From positions 186,001 to 250,000 of the forward strand of contig NZ_CANMRN010000002.1 of assembly GCF_947500265.1 (NCBI RefSeq): a stretch of 64,000 nt of DNA, written 5' to 3'. Position 1 is the first letter of the stretch, and every line of letters starts with the position of its first letter. Below, one piece after another: positions 19,389 through 27,473 of this stretch. The notes beneath the pieces are model-generated. The model saw only the letters and a list, made by a program, of their open reading frames with translations. It was not told the DNA's origin and ran no database searches. The stretch comes from an uncultured Psychrobacter sp. Its GTDB lineage: Bacteria; Pseudomonadota; Gammaproteobacteria; Pseudomonadales; Moraxellaceae. The position numbers and the translations under genes were made by a program.

Positions 19389-19793
19389 ATGCGACATTAC
19401 GAACTGGTGTTACTTGTACACCCAGACCAAAGCGATCAAGTGGTCGGCATGGTTGAGCGCTACATCAAGTTAGTTCAAGACAACAACGGTGTTATCCATC
19501 GTCTAGAAGATTGGGGCCGTCGTCAACTGGCTTATCCAATCAACAAGATTCACAAAGCTCATTACGTTCTTTTCAACATTGAAACTGACGGTGAAACTTT
19601 AGCTGAACTTGAAGAATTATTCCGTTATAACGACGCGATCATTCGTAGTCTAGTTATGCGCCGTGACGAAGCTGTCACTGAAGAGTCGCAGTTAGCCAAG
19701 AATGCCGATGAAAAACGCGCACGCAAAGCAACTACTCGTCGTCCAGATAATCGTGAAAACGATAATGACGACAACGACAACAGTGAAGACTAA
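19389..19793 (+). CDS. rpsF: 30S ribosomal protein S6
   Basis: A 134-residue S6 protein of the small subunit platform. The core matches the family ([67 protein letters not shown]). The last 30 residues are a charged tail rich in Asn, Asp, Glu and Arg; S6 is known to receive C-terminal glutamates in E. coli. It is first in the operon with rpsR and rplI. Its ribosome site, AAGGAG, is part of the leader structure through which the S6-S18 complex probably represses translation. No priB lies between it and rpsR, unlike in enterobacteria. Confidence 0.98.
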   Translation: MRHYELVLLVHPDQSDQVVGMVERYIKLVQDNNGVIHRLEDWGRRQLAYPINKIHKAHYVLFNIETDGETLAELEELFRYNDAIIRSLVMRRDEAVTEESQLAKNADEKRARKATTRRPDNRENDNDDNDNSED

Positions 19794-19809
19794 TTAAAGG
19801 AGAATACTC

Positions 19810-20040
19810 ATGGCACGTTTCTATCGCCGTCGCAAATTCTGCCGTTTCACTGCTGAAGGCATCACTCACATCGACTATAAAGATGTTGAATTGCTAAAAC
19901 AGTACATTAGTGATAATGGTAAAATCGTACCAAGCCGTATTACTGGTACATCTACTAAATATCAGCGTCAATTAGCGACTGCTATCAAGCAAGCTCGTTA
20001 CTTATCGCTACTTCCATACACTGATAACCATCAAGGTTAA
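19810..20040 (+). CDS. rpsR: 30S ribosomal protein S18
   Basis: A 76-residue S18, complete and of usual length. It forms a heterodimer with S6 on the small subunit. Landmarks are [44 protein letters not shown] and the basic C-terminal [28 protein letters not shown] lies before the start, 16 bp after rpsF, so the genes are cotranscribed. Confidence 0.98.
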   Translation: MARFYRRRKFCRFTAEGITHIDYKDVELLKQYISDNGKIVPSRITGTSTKYQRQLATAIKQARYLSLLPYTDNHQG

Positions 20041-20060
20041 CCGCTAACTAGGAATGACTC

Positions 20061-20567
20061 ATGCAAATTATTTTGTTACAGCGTATCGTCAACCTTGGTA
20101 AACTCGGTGAAACTGTCGATGTAAAACCAGGTTACGGACGTAACTTTCTTATCCCTCAGGGCAAAGCGCTACCTGCTACTAAAGCTAACATTGAAAAGTT
20201 CGAAGCACGTCGTGCTGAACTTGAAGCTGAAGAAGCAAAAGAGATCGCTGTTGCTCAAGAGCGTGCTGATGCATTGACTGACGTTAATGTTATCATGCGT
20301 GCTAAATCAGGTGACGAAGGCAAGCTATTCGGCTCTATCGGTACTCGCGATATCGCTGAAGCATTGACTAACTCAGGTCTAGAAGTAGACCGTGCTGAAA
20401 TCAAGCTACCTGAAGGCACTCTACGTCAAGTTGGCGAATACAATGTTGATATTCAGCTACACCATGACGTTACTGCTAGCATCTTAGTTACTATTCTTTC
20501 TGAAGATGGTAACAACGAAGATTCAGCTGACGAAGAAGCTGCTGAAGAAGACTATTCTGAAGAGTAA
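20061..20567 (+). CDS. rplI: 50S ribosomal protein L9
   Basis: A 168-residue L9 at the base of the L1 stalk. The N-terminal domain ([40 protein letters not shown]), the long connecting helix ([17 protein letters not shown]) and the C-terminal domain ([29 protein letters not shown]) are all present. The protein ends in an acidic tail of about 20 residues, longer than the E. coli form of 149. It is the last gene of the operon, with a strong terminator behind it. Confidence 0.98.
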   Translation: MQIILLQRIVNLGKLGETVDVKPGYGRNFLIPQGKALPATKANIEKFEARRAELEAEEAKEIAVAQERADALTDVNVIMRAKSGDEGKLFGSIGTRDIAEALTNSGLEVDRAEIKLPEGTLRQVGEYNVDIQLHHDVTASILVTILSEDGNNEDSADEEAAEEDYSEE

Positions 20568-20594
20568 TCTTCTATGTAGTTAGACTCAGTCTGC

Positions 20595-20628
20595 AAAAAG
20601 CCAGCAACTTAGGTTGCTGGCTTTTTTA
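20595..20628 (+). terminator. Terminator of the rpsF-rpsR-rplI operon
   Basis: A perfect 14-bp stem (20595-20608 with 20613-20626) with a four-base loop and a T run, 28 bp after the rplI stop. Confidence 0.96.
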
Positions 20629-20921
20629 CGTGTGTCATTTTTGACATTAGAGTTTATGTATTTAGACAATCTATATCGCTAACTTACACCTCTTTATCTC
20701 GATAAATAAGGATTTTATATATTCCTAAACAGCTTAGGATTCTCAAAAAATCTATTGCTATGATAGCGGTGTTAGCTATGCAATGTTGTAGTAACTAATT
20801 GCAACAACTACCTCAAAAACGCTATACCAAACAACAAGATACTGCCTATATAATCATCTTTATTACTATTAGCAGAATTGATAATCTACTGCTATCTAAT
20901 GTACTAATAGGGCGCAAGAAC

Positions 20922-21161
20922 ATGAAAGAAAATAATAACATCCATACCAATGACAAGCTTATCTGTACTCAAGGTAATGCATACTACTCCGAAGGTGAGG
21001 TGTATACAGTTGGCAGAATAGTCAATGACAAATACTTTCAGCTACTGACCAGTGGCAATGATGATCATTGGTATGCCACGTTGGATGATCAGGGCATTTA
21101 CGTCAGCTTTGATACTGCAACTGCTACCAATAACAAAGCTTTCTTTGATAAGATTGCCTAA
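20922..21161 (+). CDS. Small hypothetical protein
   Basis: A 79-residue soluble protein with start ATG at 20922, chosen because the upstream part of the frame (from 20799) has no ribosome site and looks like AT-rich leader. The sequence has a compact beta-rich look (DKLICTQGNAYYSEGEVYTVGRIV, YFQLLTSGNDDHWYATLDDQG), reminiscent of small SH3-like folds, but I recognise no family. It stands alone, is followed by its own terminator, and is preceded by a 354-bp gap from rplI in which I see nothing else. Function unknown. Confidence 0.65.
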   Translation: MKENNNIHTNDKLICTQGNAYYSEGEVYTVGRIVNDKYFQLLTSGNDDHWYATLDDQGIYVSFDTATATNNKAFFDKIA

Positions 21162-21237
21162 CTGTCAATAAGGGTGCTTCTTAGAATACCTATCCTAAAA
21201 ATAATTATTACTCAGGTAGGTAAACATTGTTTAGACA

Positions 21238-21268
21238 AAAACTGGTCATTATAAATGGCCAGTTTTTT
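21238..21268 (+). terminator. Terminator of the small hypothetical gene
   Basis: A 12-bp stem (21238-21249 with 21255-21266, one G-T pair) followed by a T run. It supports real transcription of the 79-codon gene. Confidence 0.88.
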
Positions 21269-21628
21269 GGTTTGAAGTATTAGCAATTGCTAGTTATACA
21301 AGTATTTCCATTAGATTCTTCGACGTTTTCTTACTAACTTCCGTCATTTCAAAATTAAGTATCTCTCGATTTTTTGTCAACAGCGCCAACTATTTAACGA
21401 ATCTATTTCCTAGCGGCGTCTATTTGCTATAAAATATGCCCCTTTAAAATTTCGTATCGTTAGTGATGCAGATAGTTGGTTCGATATCGTTTAAATGTAG
21501 ACATGGTAAAAGCCTGTGAAAGTACTACACAGAGTAGACTTAGCACGCGATATACCGTGTTTAATCTCGATATAATTGGCTGTATTGCATTGGTAATCAA
21601 TTAAGATATAAACCATATTGAGACAGTG
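21269..21628. other. Intergenic leader region before gntP-like gene
   Basis: About 360 bp without a gene. TATAAAATATG near 21428 looks like a -10 region, which would give a leader of about 190 nt. CGATATCG and CGATATA motifs recur at 21482-21575, but I find no clear operator or riboswitch. Confidence 0.4.
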
Positions 21629-22987
21629 ATGATTGTATTTTGGCTTGTGCTGACCATTCTTTTTATTATTTTCGCTACCGCAAAACTAAAGTGGCATCCC
21701 TTTTTAGTGTTGATTCTCTCTGCTTTTTTGGTCGCGCTATTTTATCAAGTACCGCTTAATACTGTCGCAAAAACGATCTCTGATGGTTTCGGTGGTATCT
21801 TGGGCTATATCGGTCTTGTGATTGTATTTGGTACGATTATTGGCTTAATCCTTGAAAAAACGGGTGCTGCTATTGTAATGGCGGAGTCCGTTATTAAAGT
21901 ATTGGGGCCACGCTTCCCTACTTTGACCATGTCTATCGTCGGTGCGGTCGTTTCGATCCCTGTATTTTGTGACTCTGGCTATATTATCTTGAACTCTCTA
22001 AAAGAGTCTTTAGCTGAGCGCTTACATGTATCAAGTGTCGCGATGAGCATTGCCTTGGCCACTGGTCTATACGCTACCCACACCTTTGTCCCGCCTACGC
22101 CAGGCCCAATTGCAGCGGCAGGCAACTTAGGTCTAGAGTCAAACTTAGGCTTGGTCATTATGGTCGGTGTGGTCGTGACAGCAGTTGCGGTACTGGCTGG
22201 GTGGTGGTGGTCTAATCGCTTTCTTAACGCCACTCCTGACAATATCAATGCGGCAGACGCTCCTACAGCCGCAATGCCTGAAGGAATGAAAACTCGTGAT
22301 GATTATAATCACTTGCCTTCAGCAACAATGGCGTTTTTACCAATCATCGTTCCTATCATATTAATCTGCCTGTCTTCGGTTGCTAATTTCCCAAGTGCGC
22401 CGTTTGGCAGTAGCATGGTAGCTGAAATTTTGATATTCATTGGTAATCCATTGACTGCGTTACTTATCGGTTTGTTCTTATCGTTTTTCTTGATTAAATC
22501 AAGCCAAAAAACGCAAGAAATCAGTGATAGTATCTCGCAAGGCTTAGTAGTGGCAGCCCCTATCCTATTGATCACTGGTGCTGGTGGCGCGTTTGGTGCC
22601 ATGCTGAAAGTGACGCCGATCGGTGATTACTTAGGTTCGACGCTATCTGCTTTGGGTTTAGGTATTTTCATGCCATTTATCGTTTCTGCTGCGCTAAAAA
22701 CAGCACAAGGCTCAACCACAGTCGCATTGGTTACTACTTCTGCTATGGTTGCCCCACTATTGAGCCAGATTGGCCTAGACAGCGAGCTTGGCCGCGTCTT
22801 CTGCGTGATGGCAATCGGTGCCGGTGCCATGACCATCTCACATGCCAATGACAGCTTCTTTTGGATTGTTAGCCAGTTTAGTCGTATGAGCGTGGCACAA
22901 GCGTACAAAGCTCATTCAATGGCCACTGGTATCCAAGGTGTGACTAGCATCGTATTTATTTGGTTGTTGACCCTAGTGTTTATCTAG
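21629..22987 (+). CDS. GntP-family permease, probable glycerate transporter
   Basis: A 452-residue inner membrane protein of the gluconate:H+ symporter family, with 12 or more hydrophobic segments over its whole length. Landmarks are FGGILGYIGLVIVFGTIIGLILEKTGAA, IPVFCDSGYIIL, ATGLYATHTFVPPTPGPIAAAG and ALKTAQGSTTVALVTTSAM, ending with ISHANDSFFWIVSQFSRM. The family carries gluconate and related sugar acids. The gene 112 bp downstream is a glycerate kinase, so uptake of glycerate is the likely job (inference). I use the ATG at 21629; a GTG directly before it is also possible. Confidence 0.92.
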   Translation: MIVFWLVLTILFIIFATAKLKWHPFLVLILSAFLVALFYQVPLNTVAKTISDGFGGILGYIGLVIVFGTIIGLILEKTGAAIVMAESVIKVLGPRFPTLTMSIVGAVVSIPVFCDSGYIILNSLKESLAERLHVSSVAMSIALATGLYATHTFVPPTPGPIAAAGNLGLESNLGLVIMVGVVVTAVAVLAGWWWSNRFLNATPDNINAADAPTAAMPEGMKTRDDYNHLPSATMAFLPIIVPIILICLSSVANFPSAPFGSSMVAEILIFIGNPLTALLIGLFLSFFLIKSSQKTQEISDSISQGLVVAAPILLITGAGGAFGAMLKVTPIGDYLGSTLSALGLGIFMPFIVSAALKTAQGSTTVALVTTSAMVAPLLSQIGLDSELGRVFCVMAIGAGAMTISHANDSFFWIVSQFSRMSVAQAYKAHSMATGIQGVTSIVFIWLLTLVFI

Positions 22988-23099
22988 TTCATGAACTTGG
23001 GTATTTATACACACGTTTATTTGATTATTACTAAGTAAACGTTTTAAAACATAACACTATCGCAATGATTGTGTCATTAAAATATTCAAAGAGAGCCGT

Positions 23100-24236
23100 A
23101 TGAAAATTTTGATCGCTCCTGACTCGTTTAAAGAAAGTTTAGAAGCGCTGGACGTGTGCCACGCAATTCAATCTGGTTTTAGTCAAGTGTTTCCAGATGC
23201 TGACTATAAGCTGTTGCCAATGGCCGATGGTGGTGAAGGCACCTCAGCGGTATTGTCTTATGTATTAGGCGGGCGCTGGAAAGAAGTCAGAGTACATGAC
23301 CCATTGATGAGACCGATTACGGCAAAGTATCTGTTATTGCCTAATGCGACTGCTGTTATCGAAGTGGCCCAAGCCTGCGGATTGCACCTACTGACAGCTG
23401 ATGAGCGTAATCCTGTTATTGCGAGTAGCTATGGTGTTGGGGAGCTGATCGAAGATGCGTTAGAAGAAGGTGCTAAGCGTATCGTTATTGGTCTAGGTGG
23501 TAGCGCGACCAACGATGCAGGACTTGGTATGCTAATGGCGCTAGGCATAACATTTCATGATATTAATGATAGCCTGCTCACTCATGGTGGTGGCGCACTT
23601 GCTAGCTTACATAAGCTCGATAACACTAGCCTGCATGCAAAGATATCAGACACGGTATTTGAAGTTGCTTGTGATGTGACCAATCCATTATGCGGTCTGC
23701 TGGGTGCAAGCGCAGTATTTGGGCCACAAAAAGGCGCTTGCCCAGAGCAGGTCAATACTTTGGACAAGGCACTCAGTCACTTTGCGACCATATGTGGACA
23801 GCATGGCTATGAAGACTGTCAATACGCTGAAGGCGCTGGCGCTGCTGGCGGTCTTGGCTATGCGATGATGACATTCTTTCAAGCTCAGCTGAAGTCAGGC
23901 TTTGATACGGTGGCCGAAGTGGCTCACCTGTCACAGCATATCGCAGAGGCTGATCTTGTCATCACTGGCGAAGGCAAACTAGATGCACAAACAGCCATGG
24001 GTAAAGTGGCAGGCGGTATCAGCCAAATCGCTAACGCCAGCCGTACACCTGTTATCGCTATCTGCGGCAGCGTCGATGGGCTAAAACCTGCTCAGACCAG
24101 CCAGTTCGATGTGGTCATGCCGAGTATCCAAAAAGTAGACACGATTGATAACGTGTTAGGCTCTGCTTATAACAATATTGAGACTACTGCTGCTAATATC
24201 GCTGCAAGTATCAAACTTGGTCAGACTTTAAAATAG
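23100..24236 (+). CDS. Glycerate kinase
   Basis: A 378-residue enzyme of the bacterial glycerate kinase family (GarK/GlxK type), which phosphorylates D-glycerate, usually to 2-phosphoglycerate. Signatures are the N-terminal MKILIAPDSFKESLEALDVC, LLPMADGGEGTS, IVIGLGGSATNDAGLGMLMALG, CDVTNPLCGLLGASAVFGPQKGA, and ADLVITGEGKLDAQTAMGKV. Length is typical. GAGAG lies before the ATG. It is probably cotranscribed with the GntP permease, feeding imported glycerate into lower glycolysis. garK or glxK cannot be chosen from sequence alone. Confidence 0.95.
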   Translation: MKILIAPDSFKESLEALDVCHAIQSGFSQVFPDADYKLLPMADGGEGTSAVLSYVLGGRWKEVRVHDPLMRPITAKYLLLPNATAVIEVAQACGLHLLTADERNPVIASSYGVGELIEDALEEGAKRIVIGLGGSATNDAGLGMLMALGITFHDINDSLLTHGGGALASLHKLDNTSLHAKISDTVFEVACDVTNPLCGLLGASAVFGPQKGACPEQVNTLDKALSHFATICGQHGYEDCQYAEGAGAAGGLGYAMMTFFQAQLKSGFDTVAEVAHLSQHIAEADLVITGEGKLDAQTAMGKVAGGISQIANASRTPVIAICGSVDGLKPAQTSQFDVVMPSIQKVDTIDNVLGSAYNNIETTAANIAASIKLGQTLK

Positions 24237-24285
24237 ACGCAATCTTTTATAGTCGCAATCTATCAATGAACATCTTTTGTTAAAC

Positions 24286-24327
24286 GCACAGCTATTGAAC
24301 TTTCGATTAACCCTTCATTAGCTGTGC
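24286..24327. terminator. Hairpin between convergent glycerate kinase and LysR genes
   Basis: GCACAGCTA (24286-24294) pairs with TAGCTGTGC (24319-24327) across a 24-base loop. The T tails are weak, so it is a probable but modest terminator for either strand. Confidence 0.5.
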
Positions 24328-24347
24328 ATTTATCATTCTCAACATAC

Positions 24348-25217
24348 CTATAGCCATTTTTTTACTTCATCAATGACCGTATGCATTCTGTTAGAAAGTG
24401 CCTGCTGTCTTCTGACTGCCAGATATAGCGTTTCGCTAACGGCAACTGGTAAATGATGACTGCTAATCAGATCAGGCTTTGGATAAGCAGCCACTGCATG
24501 TGCTGGCAAGACAGTAAAACCTATTCCTCTGCTGACGGGCTCTAAGATTAACCCTATCTGATTCGAAAAGCCCTTTTTCTCAAAATCATTGATATGCTGG
24601 AATTGCTCATAATTAGCAGTCAGTAGCATGCCTGCATGATGGGCTCCATCTGGATGATCGATAAACCCAAGCTCGATAAGCTGCTCCCAGCTAGGCTCTA
24701 CTGTAGCCGCAGGGGTTACTAGTATCAATGCTTCTTGTGCCATAGGCCTGCAGCTAACTGTTTCATCGTCTGAGATATCCGTCATAAAGCCAATATCAAT
24801 CTCGTGATTTGCCAGTGCCCGCTCAATATCAGAATTTGGAGCAAAACGATAATCAATGACTAGTTTTGGGTGCTGCTGCTGTAAAGACAAAAGCTGCGGA
24901 TATAGTTTAAGTCCCACACTACCTGGTGACATCAAACGCACCAATCCTTCATAAGGCGGATCTTCACCGATGCGCTGTTCTAAATTTGATAATCGCTGCA
25001 ATATCTCGCCTGCTTCTTTATAAAGCTGCTCACCTGCATTGGTCAATGAAAACTGCTTTCCTTGTCGAATCAACAAGTCTGTATCTAGTTGCTCCTCTAA
25101 CTTACTTATGTGTTGGCTCACACCGGACTGCGTCATATATAGACGTTCAGCTGTGCGGGTGAAGTGCCCAACTTCGGCAAGCGTACAGAAAGTTCGTAGC
25201 CATGTAATATTTATCAT
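24348..25217 (-). CDS. LysR-family transcriptional regulator
   Basis: A 289-residue LysR-type regulator with an N-terminal winged helix-turn-helix (residues about 3-62: TWLRTFCTLAEVGHFTRTAERLYMTQSGVSQHISKLEEQL) and a C-terminal effector-binding domain of the periplasmic-binding-protein fold. It is divergent from the VOC-family gene at 25325, with a promoter in the 107-bp gap. It therefore probably controls that gene and itself, which is the usual arrangement in the family. The effector is unknown. Confidence 0.94.
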   Translation of the reverse strand: MINITWLRTFCTLAEVGHFTRTAERLYMTQSGVSQHISKLEEQLDTDLLIRQGKQFSLTNAGEQLYKEAGEILQRLSNLEQRIGEDPPYEGLVRLMSPGSVGLKLYPQLLSLQQQHPKLVIDYRFAPNSDIERALANHEIDIGFMTDISDDETVSCRPMAQEALILVTPAATVEPSWEQLIELGFIDHPDGAHHAGMLLTANYEQFQHINDFEKKGFSNQIGLILEPVSRGIGFTVLPAHAVAAYPKPDLISSHHLPVAVSETLYLAVRRQQALSNRMHTVIDEVKKWL

Positions 25218-25252
25218 TACGTTTCATACTTATTTATATAATATTTGATAAT

Positions 25253-25281
25253 TTTACATAATGAAGGTGCATTTGTATACT
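25253..25281 (+). promoter_or_regulatory. Promoter of the VOC-family gene
   Basis: TTTACA (25253-25258), a 17-bp spacer and TATACT (25276-25281). It lies 44 bp before the start codon. The AT-rich sequence just upstream is where a LysR protein would bind. Confidence 0.75.
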
Positions 25282-25324
25282 GGCCTCACGTTAAACAAGA
25301 ATACAGCAAACAGGAGCACAAGCT

Positions 25325-25825
25325 ATGAACAATGTTTATCCAAGAAGCTTTTCGCACATCGGTCTGTCAGTCCCTGACTTAGATGCCGCCGTAAAATTTT
25401 ATACTGAAGTGATGGGTTGGTACACCATCATGGAACCAACTGAGATTGTCGAAGATGACAGCCCGATTGGTGAGATGTGTACTGAAGTATTCGGTGCAGG
25501 TTGGGGCAGCTTCCGTATCGCTCACCTATCTACTGGTGACCGTATCGGTGTTGAGATTTTTGAATTCAAAAATCAAGAGAACCCTGAAAACAACTTTGAA
25601 TATTGGAAAACAGGTATCTTTCACTTCTGCGTTCAAGATCCAAATGTTGAAGATCTGGCTGAGCGTATGGTTGCCGCAGGTGGTAAAAAGCGTATGGAAA
25701 AACCACGCTACTACTACCCTGGCGAAAAACCTTACCGCATGATTTATATGGAAGACCCGTTCGGCAACATCGTTGAGATTTATAGCCACAGCTACGAGCT
25801 TATCTATAGCGAAGGCGCATACTAG
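25325..25825 (+). CDS. VOC-superfamily protein (glyoxalase/dioxygenase fold)
   Basis: A 166-residue protein with paired beta-alpha-beta-beta-beta modules. The first holds SFSHIGLSVPDLDAAVKFYTEVMGW, with His11 as the likely first metal ligand, and ends with IGVEIFEFKNQ. The second has TGIFHFCVQDPNVEDLAERMVAAGG and ends in YMEDPFGNIVEIYSHSYE, supplying further His and Glu ligands. The superfamily includes lactoylglutathione lyases, extradiol dioxygenases and resistance proteins, so the reaction is undetermined. AGGAG lies before the ATG. The divergent LysR gene suggests it is induced by its substrate. Confidence 0.9.
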   Translation: MNNVYPRSFSHIGLSVPDLDAAVKFYTEVMGWYTIMEPTEIVEDDSPIGEMCTEVFGAGWGSFRIAHLSTGDRIGVEIFEFKNQENPENNFEYWKTGIFHFCVQDPNVEDLAERMVAAGGKKRMEKPRYYYPGEKPYRMIYMEDPFGNIVEIYSHSYELIYSEGAY

Positions 25826-25895
25826 GTTCAGTATAAATACAGCTTAGTATAAATTTAACCTAGTATAGATTTAGCTTATATCTGACTGAAAAACC

Positions 25896-25932
25896 AATAG
25901 CGTACTCATCATCTGAGTGCGCTATTTTTTTC
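25896..25932 (+). terminator. Terminator of the VOC-family gene
   Basis: A long stem (AATAGCGTACTCA with TGAGTGCGCTATT, one mismatch or G-T pair) and a seven-T tail. Confidence 0.92.
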
Positions 25933-26057
25933 GTGAGCTTTCTATGTCAGTCACTTATTGTATAGAATATGAGCCATGCTACTATTTACAACGATTTATA
26001 TAACTTTATAAATAGCAGCCTTTGCCAAATCAAACCACCCATTATCAAGGATGATAA

Positions 26058-26870
26058 ATGACTCAATTAGGCACCACTCTAGACCTAGACGACCTTCTGA
26101 TTATTAGAGAAGACAATAAAGACAGTGGCGTCGTCACGCTCACCTTAAACCAACCCAAGCAATTTAATGCATTATCCGTTGAAGTGCTGTCTGCTATGCA
26201 AGCAGAGCTAGACAGTATCGCTCAAGACAATACAATCAGAGTCGTGGTTATTCAAGCGACAGGCAAGGCGTTCTGTGCTGGTCATAATCTAAAACAAATG
26301 CGCGCACACACAGATGCAGCATTTCATCGTGCGCTATTCCAGCAATGTAGCAAAATGATGCTTACTATCAACTGTATGCCACAAGTCGTCATTGCAAAAG
26401 TACAAGGGATTGCTACCGCTGCAGGATGTCAGCTGGTCGCCGCTTGTGACTTGGCCGTTGCCGCTGATAATGCAAAATTTGCCACCTCTGGGATAAATGT
26501 TGGACTGTTCTGCTCCACGCCTGCCGTTGCTGTCAGCCGTAACCTACCTCGTAAGCAAGCGTTTGAGATGCTAATCACAGGTGAGTTCATCGATGCGCAT
26601 ACTGCCTTGCAATATGGATTGATCAATCGAGTCGCACCAGCAGAGCAACTAAATCAAACACTACAATCATTGATAACGGCGATTACTACCAAGTCTCCGG
26701 TGGCAGTAAAAACTGGCAAAGATATGTTTTATAAGCAGCTGGGTATGAACATCGAAGATGCTTATGACTATGCCAGTGAAGTAATGACATACAATATGAT
26801 GGCAGACGATGTGGGTGAAGGGATTGATGCATTTATTGAGAAGCGCCAAGCGGTATGGAAAGGGTGCTAG
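26058..26870 (+). CDS. Enoyl-CoA hydratase/isomerase-family protein
   Basis: A 270-residue crotonase-fold protein. It has the oxyanion-hole segments AFCAGHNLKQM (residues about 72-82) and QGIATAAGCQLVAACDLAVA (about 116-135), and the typical EMLITGEFIDAHTALQYGLINRV. The position of one usual catalytic Glu is taken by other residues (FATSGINVGLFCSTPAVAVSR), as in the ECHDC3-like subgroup, so hydratase activity is not certain. The C-terminal helices (DMFYKQLGMNIEDAYDYASEVM) are present. It has its own ribosome site (AAGGATG) and stands alone between two terminators. A role in acyl-CoA metabolism is the family-level inference. Confidence 0.88.
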   Translation: MTQLGTTLDLDDLLIIREDNKDSGVVTLTLNQPKQFNALSVEVLSAMQAELDSIAQDNTIRVVVIQATGKAFCAGHNLKQMRAHTDAAFHRALFQQCSKMMLTINCMPQVVIAKVQGIATAAGCQLVAACDLAVAADNAKFATSGINVGLFCSTPAVAVSRNLPRKQAFEMLITGEFIDAHTALQYGLINRVAPAEQLNQTLQSLITAITTKSPVAVKTGKDMFYKQLGMNIEDAYDYASEVMTYNMMADDVGEGIDAFIEKRQAVWKGC

Positions 26871-26981
26871 TACCTATGACACTAATCATTGTATTTTTTA
26901 GATGACGTCATACAGCGTAGGCTTTATCTAGAAAGCTAGCACGCCCTTTTTCAATAATTAAACTGGCGTATTGCCAAGCAT

Positions 26982-27016
26982 AAAAAAGGCCACGATATCA
27001 TTATCATGGCCTTTTC
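26982..27016. terminator. Bidirectional terminator between ECH and RidA genes
   Basis: AAAAGGCCA (26984-26992) pairs with TGGCCTTTT (27007-27015), with further inner pairing. A-rich and T-rich flanks serve both convergent genes. Confidence 0.88.
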
Positions 27017-27060
27017 TATTTCTATTTAATACCGATACTACAAGTACTGCGAGCCGTCTA

Positions 27061-27402
27061 TTACTCAGCAGCGATGGCGATCATCTCAACCAATAGCTCA
27101 GGACGTGCCAATGCTGACTCACCACAAGCGCGAGCCGGTGGCTGAATACCTTCAAACCACTGGTCATAGACTTCATTCATAGCAGCAAAATCAGCCATGT
27201 CTTTGATCCAAACCGTGACTGATAGTAGCTTTGATTTGTCGCTACCAACTTCTTCTAGCAACGTTTGAATTTTTTCTAGACAAGTCAATGTTTGCGCTTT
27301 GATATCGTCTTCTGCATTACCTACCTGACCACACAAATAGATAGTTTGGTTATGGATTACGGTTTTGCTCATACGTTGATTGCTGTGTAGCTTCTTAATC
27401 AT
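27061..27402 (-). CDS. RidA-family protein (reactive imine/enamine deaminase type)
   Basis: A 113-residue RidA/YjgF/UK114-family protein. Characteristic segments are YLCGQVGNAEDDIKAQTLTCLEKIQTLL, SVTVWIKDMADFAAMNEVYDQWF, and PPARACGESALARPELLVEMIAIA, where the arginine in the RACGES region corresponds to the catalytic Arg of RidA. Members hydrolyse reactive 2-imino or enamino acids to keto acids and ammonia. It lies 71 bp downstream of a DadA-type oxidase gene on the same strand, an enzyme class that releases imino acids, so it probably clears that product. AAAGG precedes the ATG. Confidence 0.93.
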   Translation of the reverse strand: MIKKLHSNQRMSKTVIHNQTIYLCGQVGNAEDDIKAQTLTCLEKIQTLLEEVGSDKSKLLSVTVWIKDMADFAAMNEVYDQWFEGIQPPARACGESALARPELLVEMIAIAAE

Positions 27403-27473
27403 GTCTATACCTTTTATTTATTAATTTAATTCTGTGCTAACTATAGTCAATCCACTATATATCAGATACGCGC

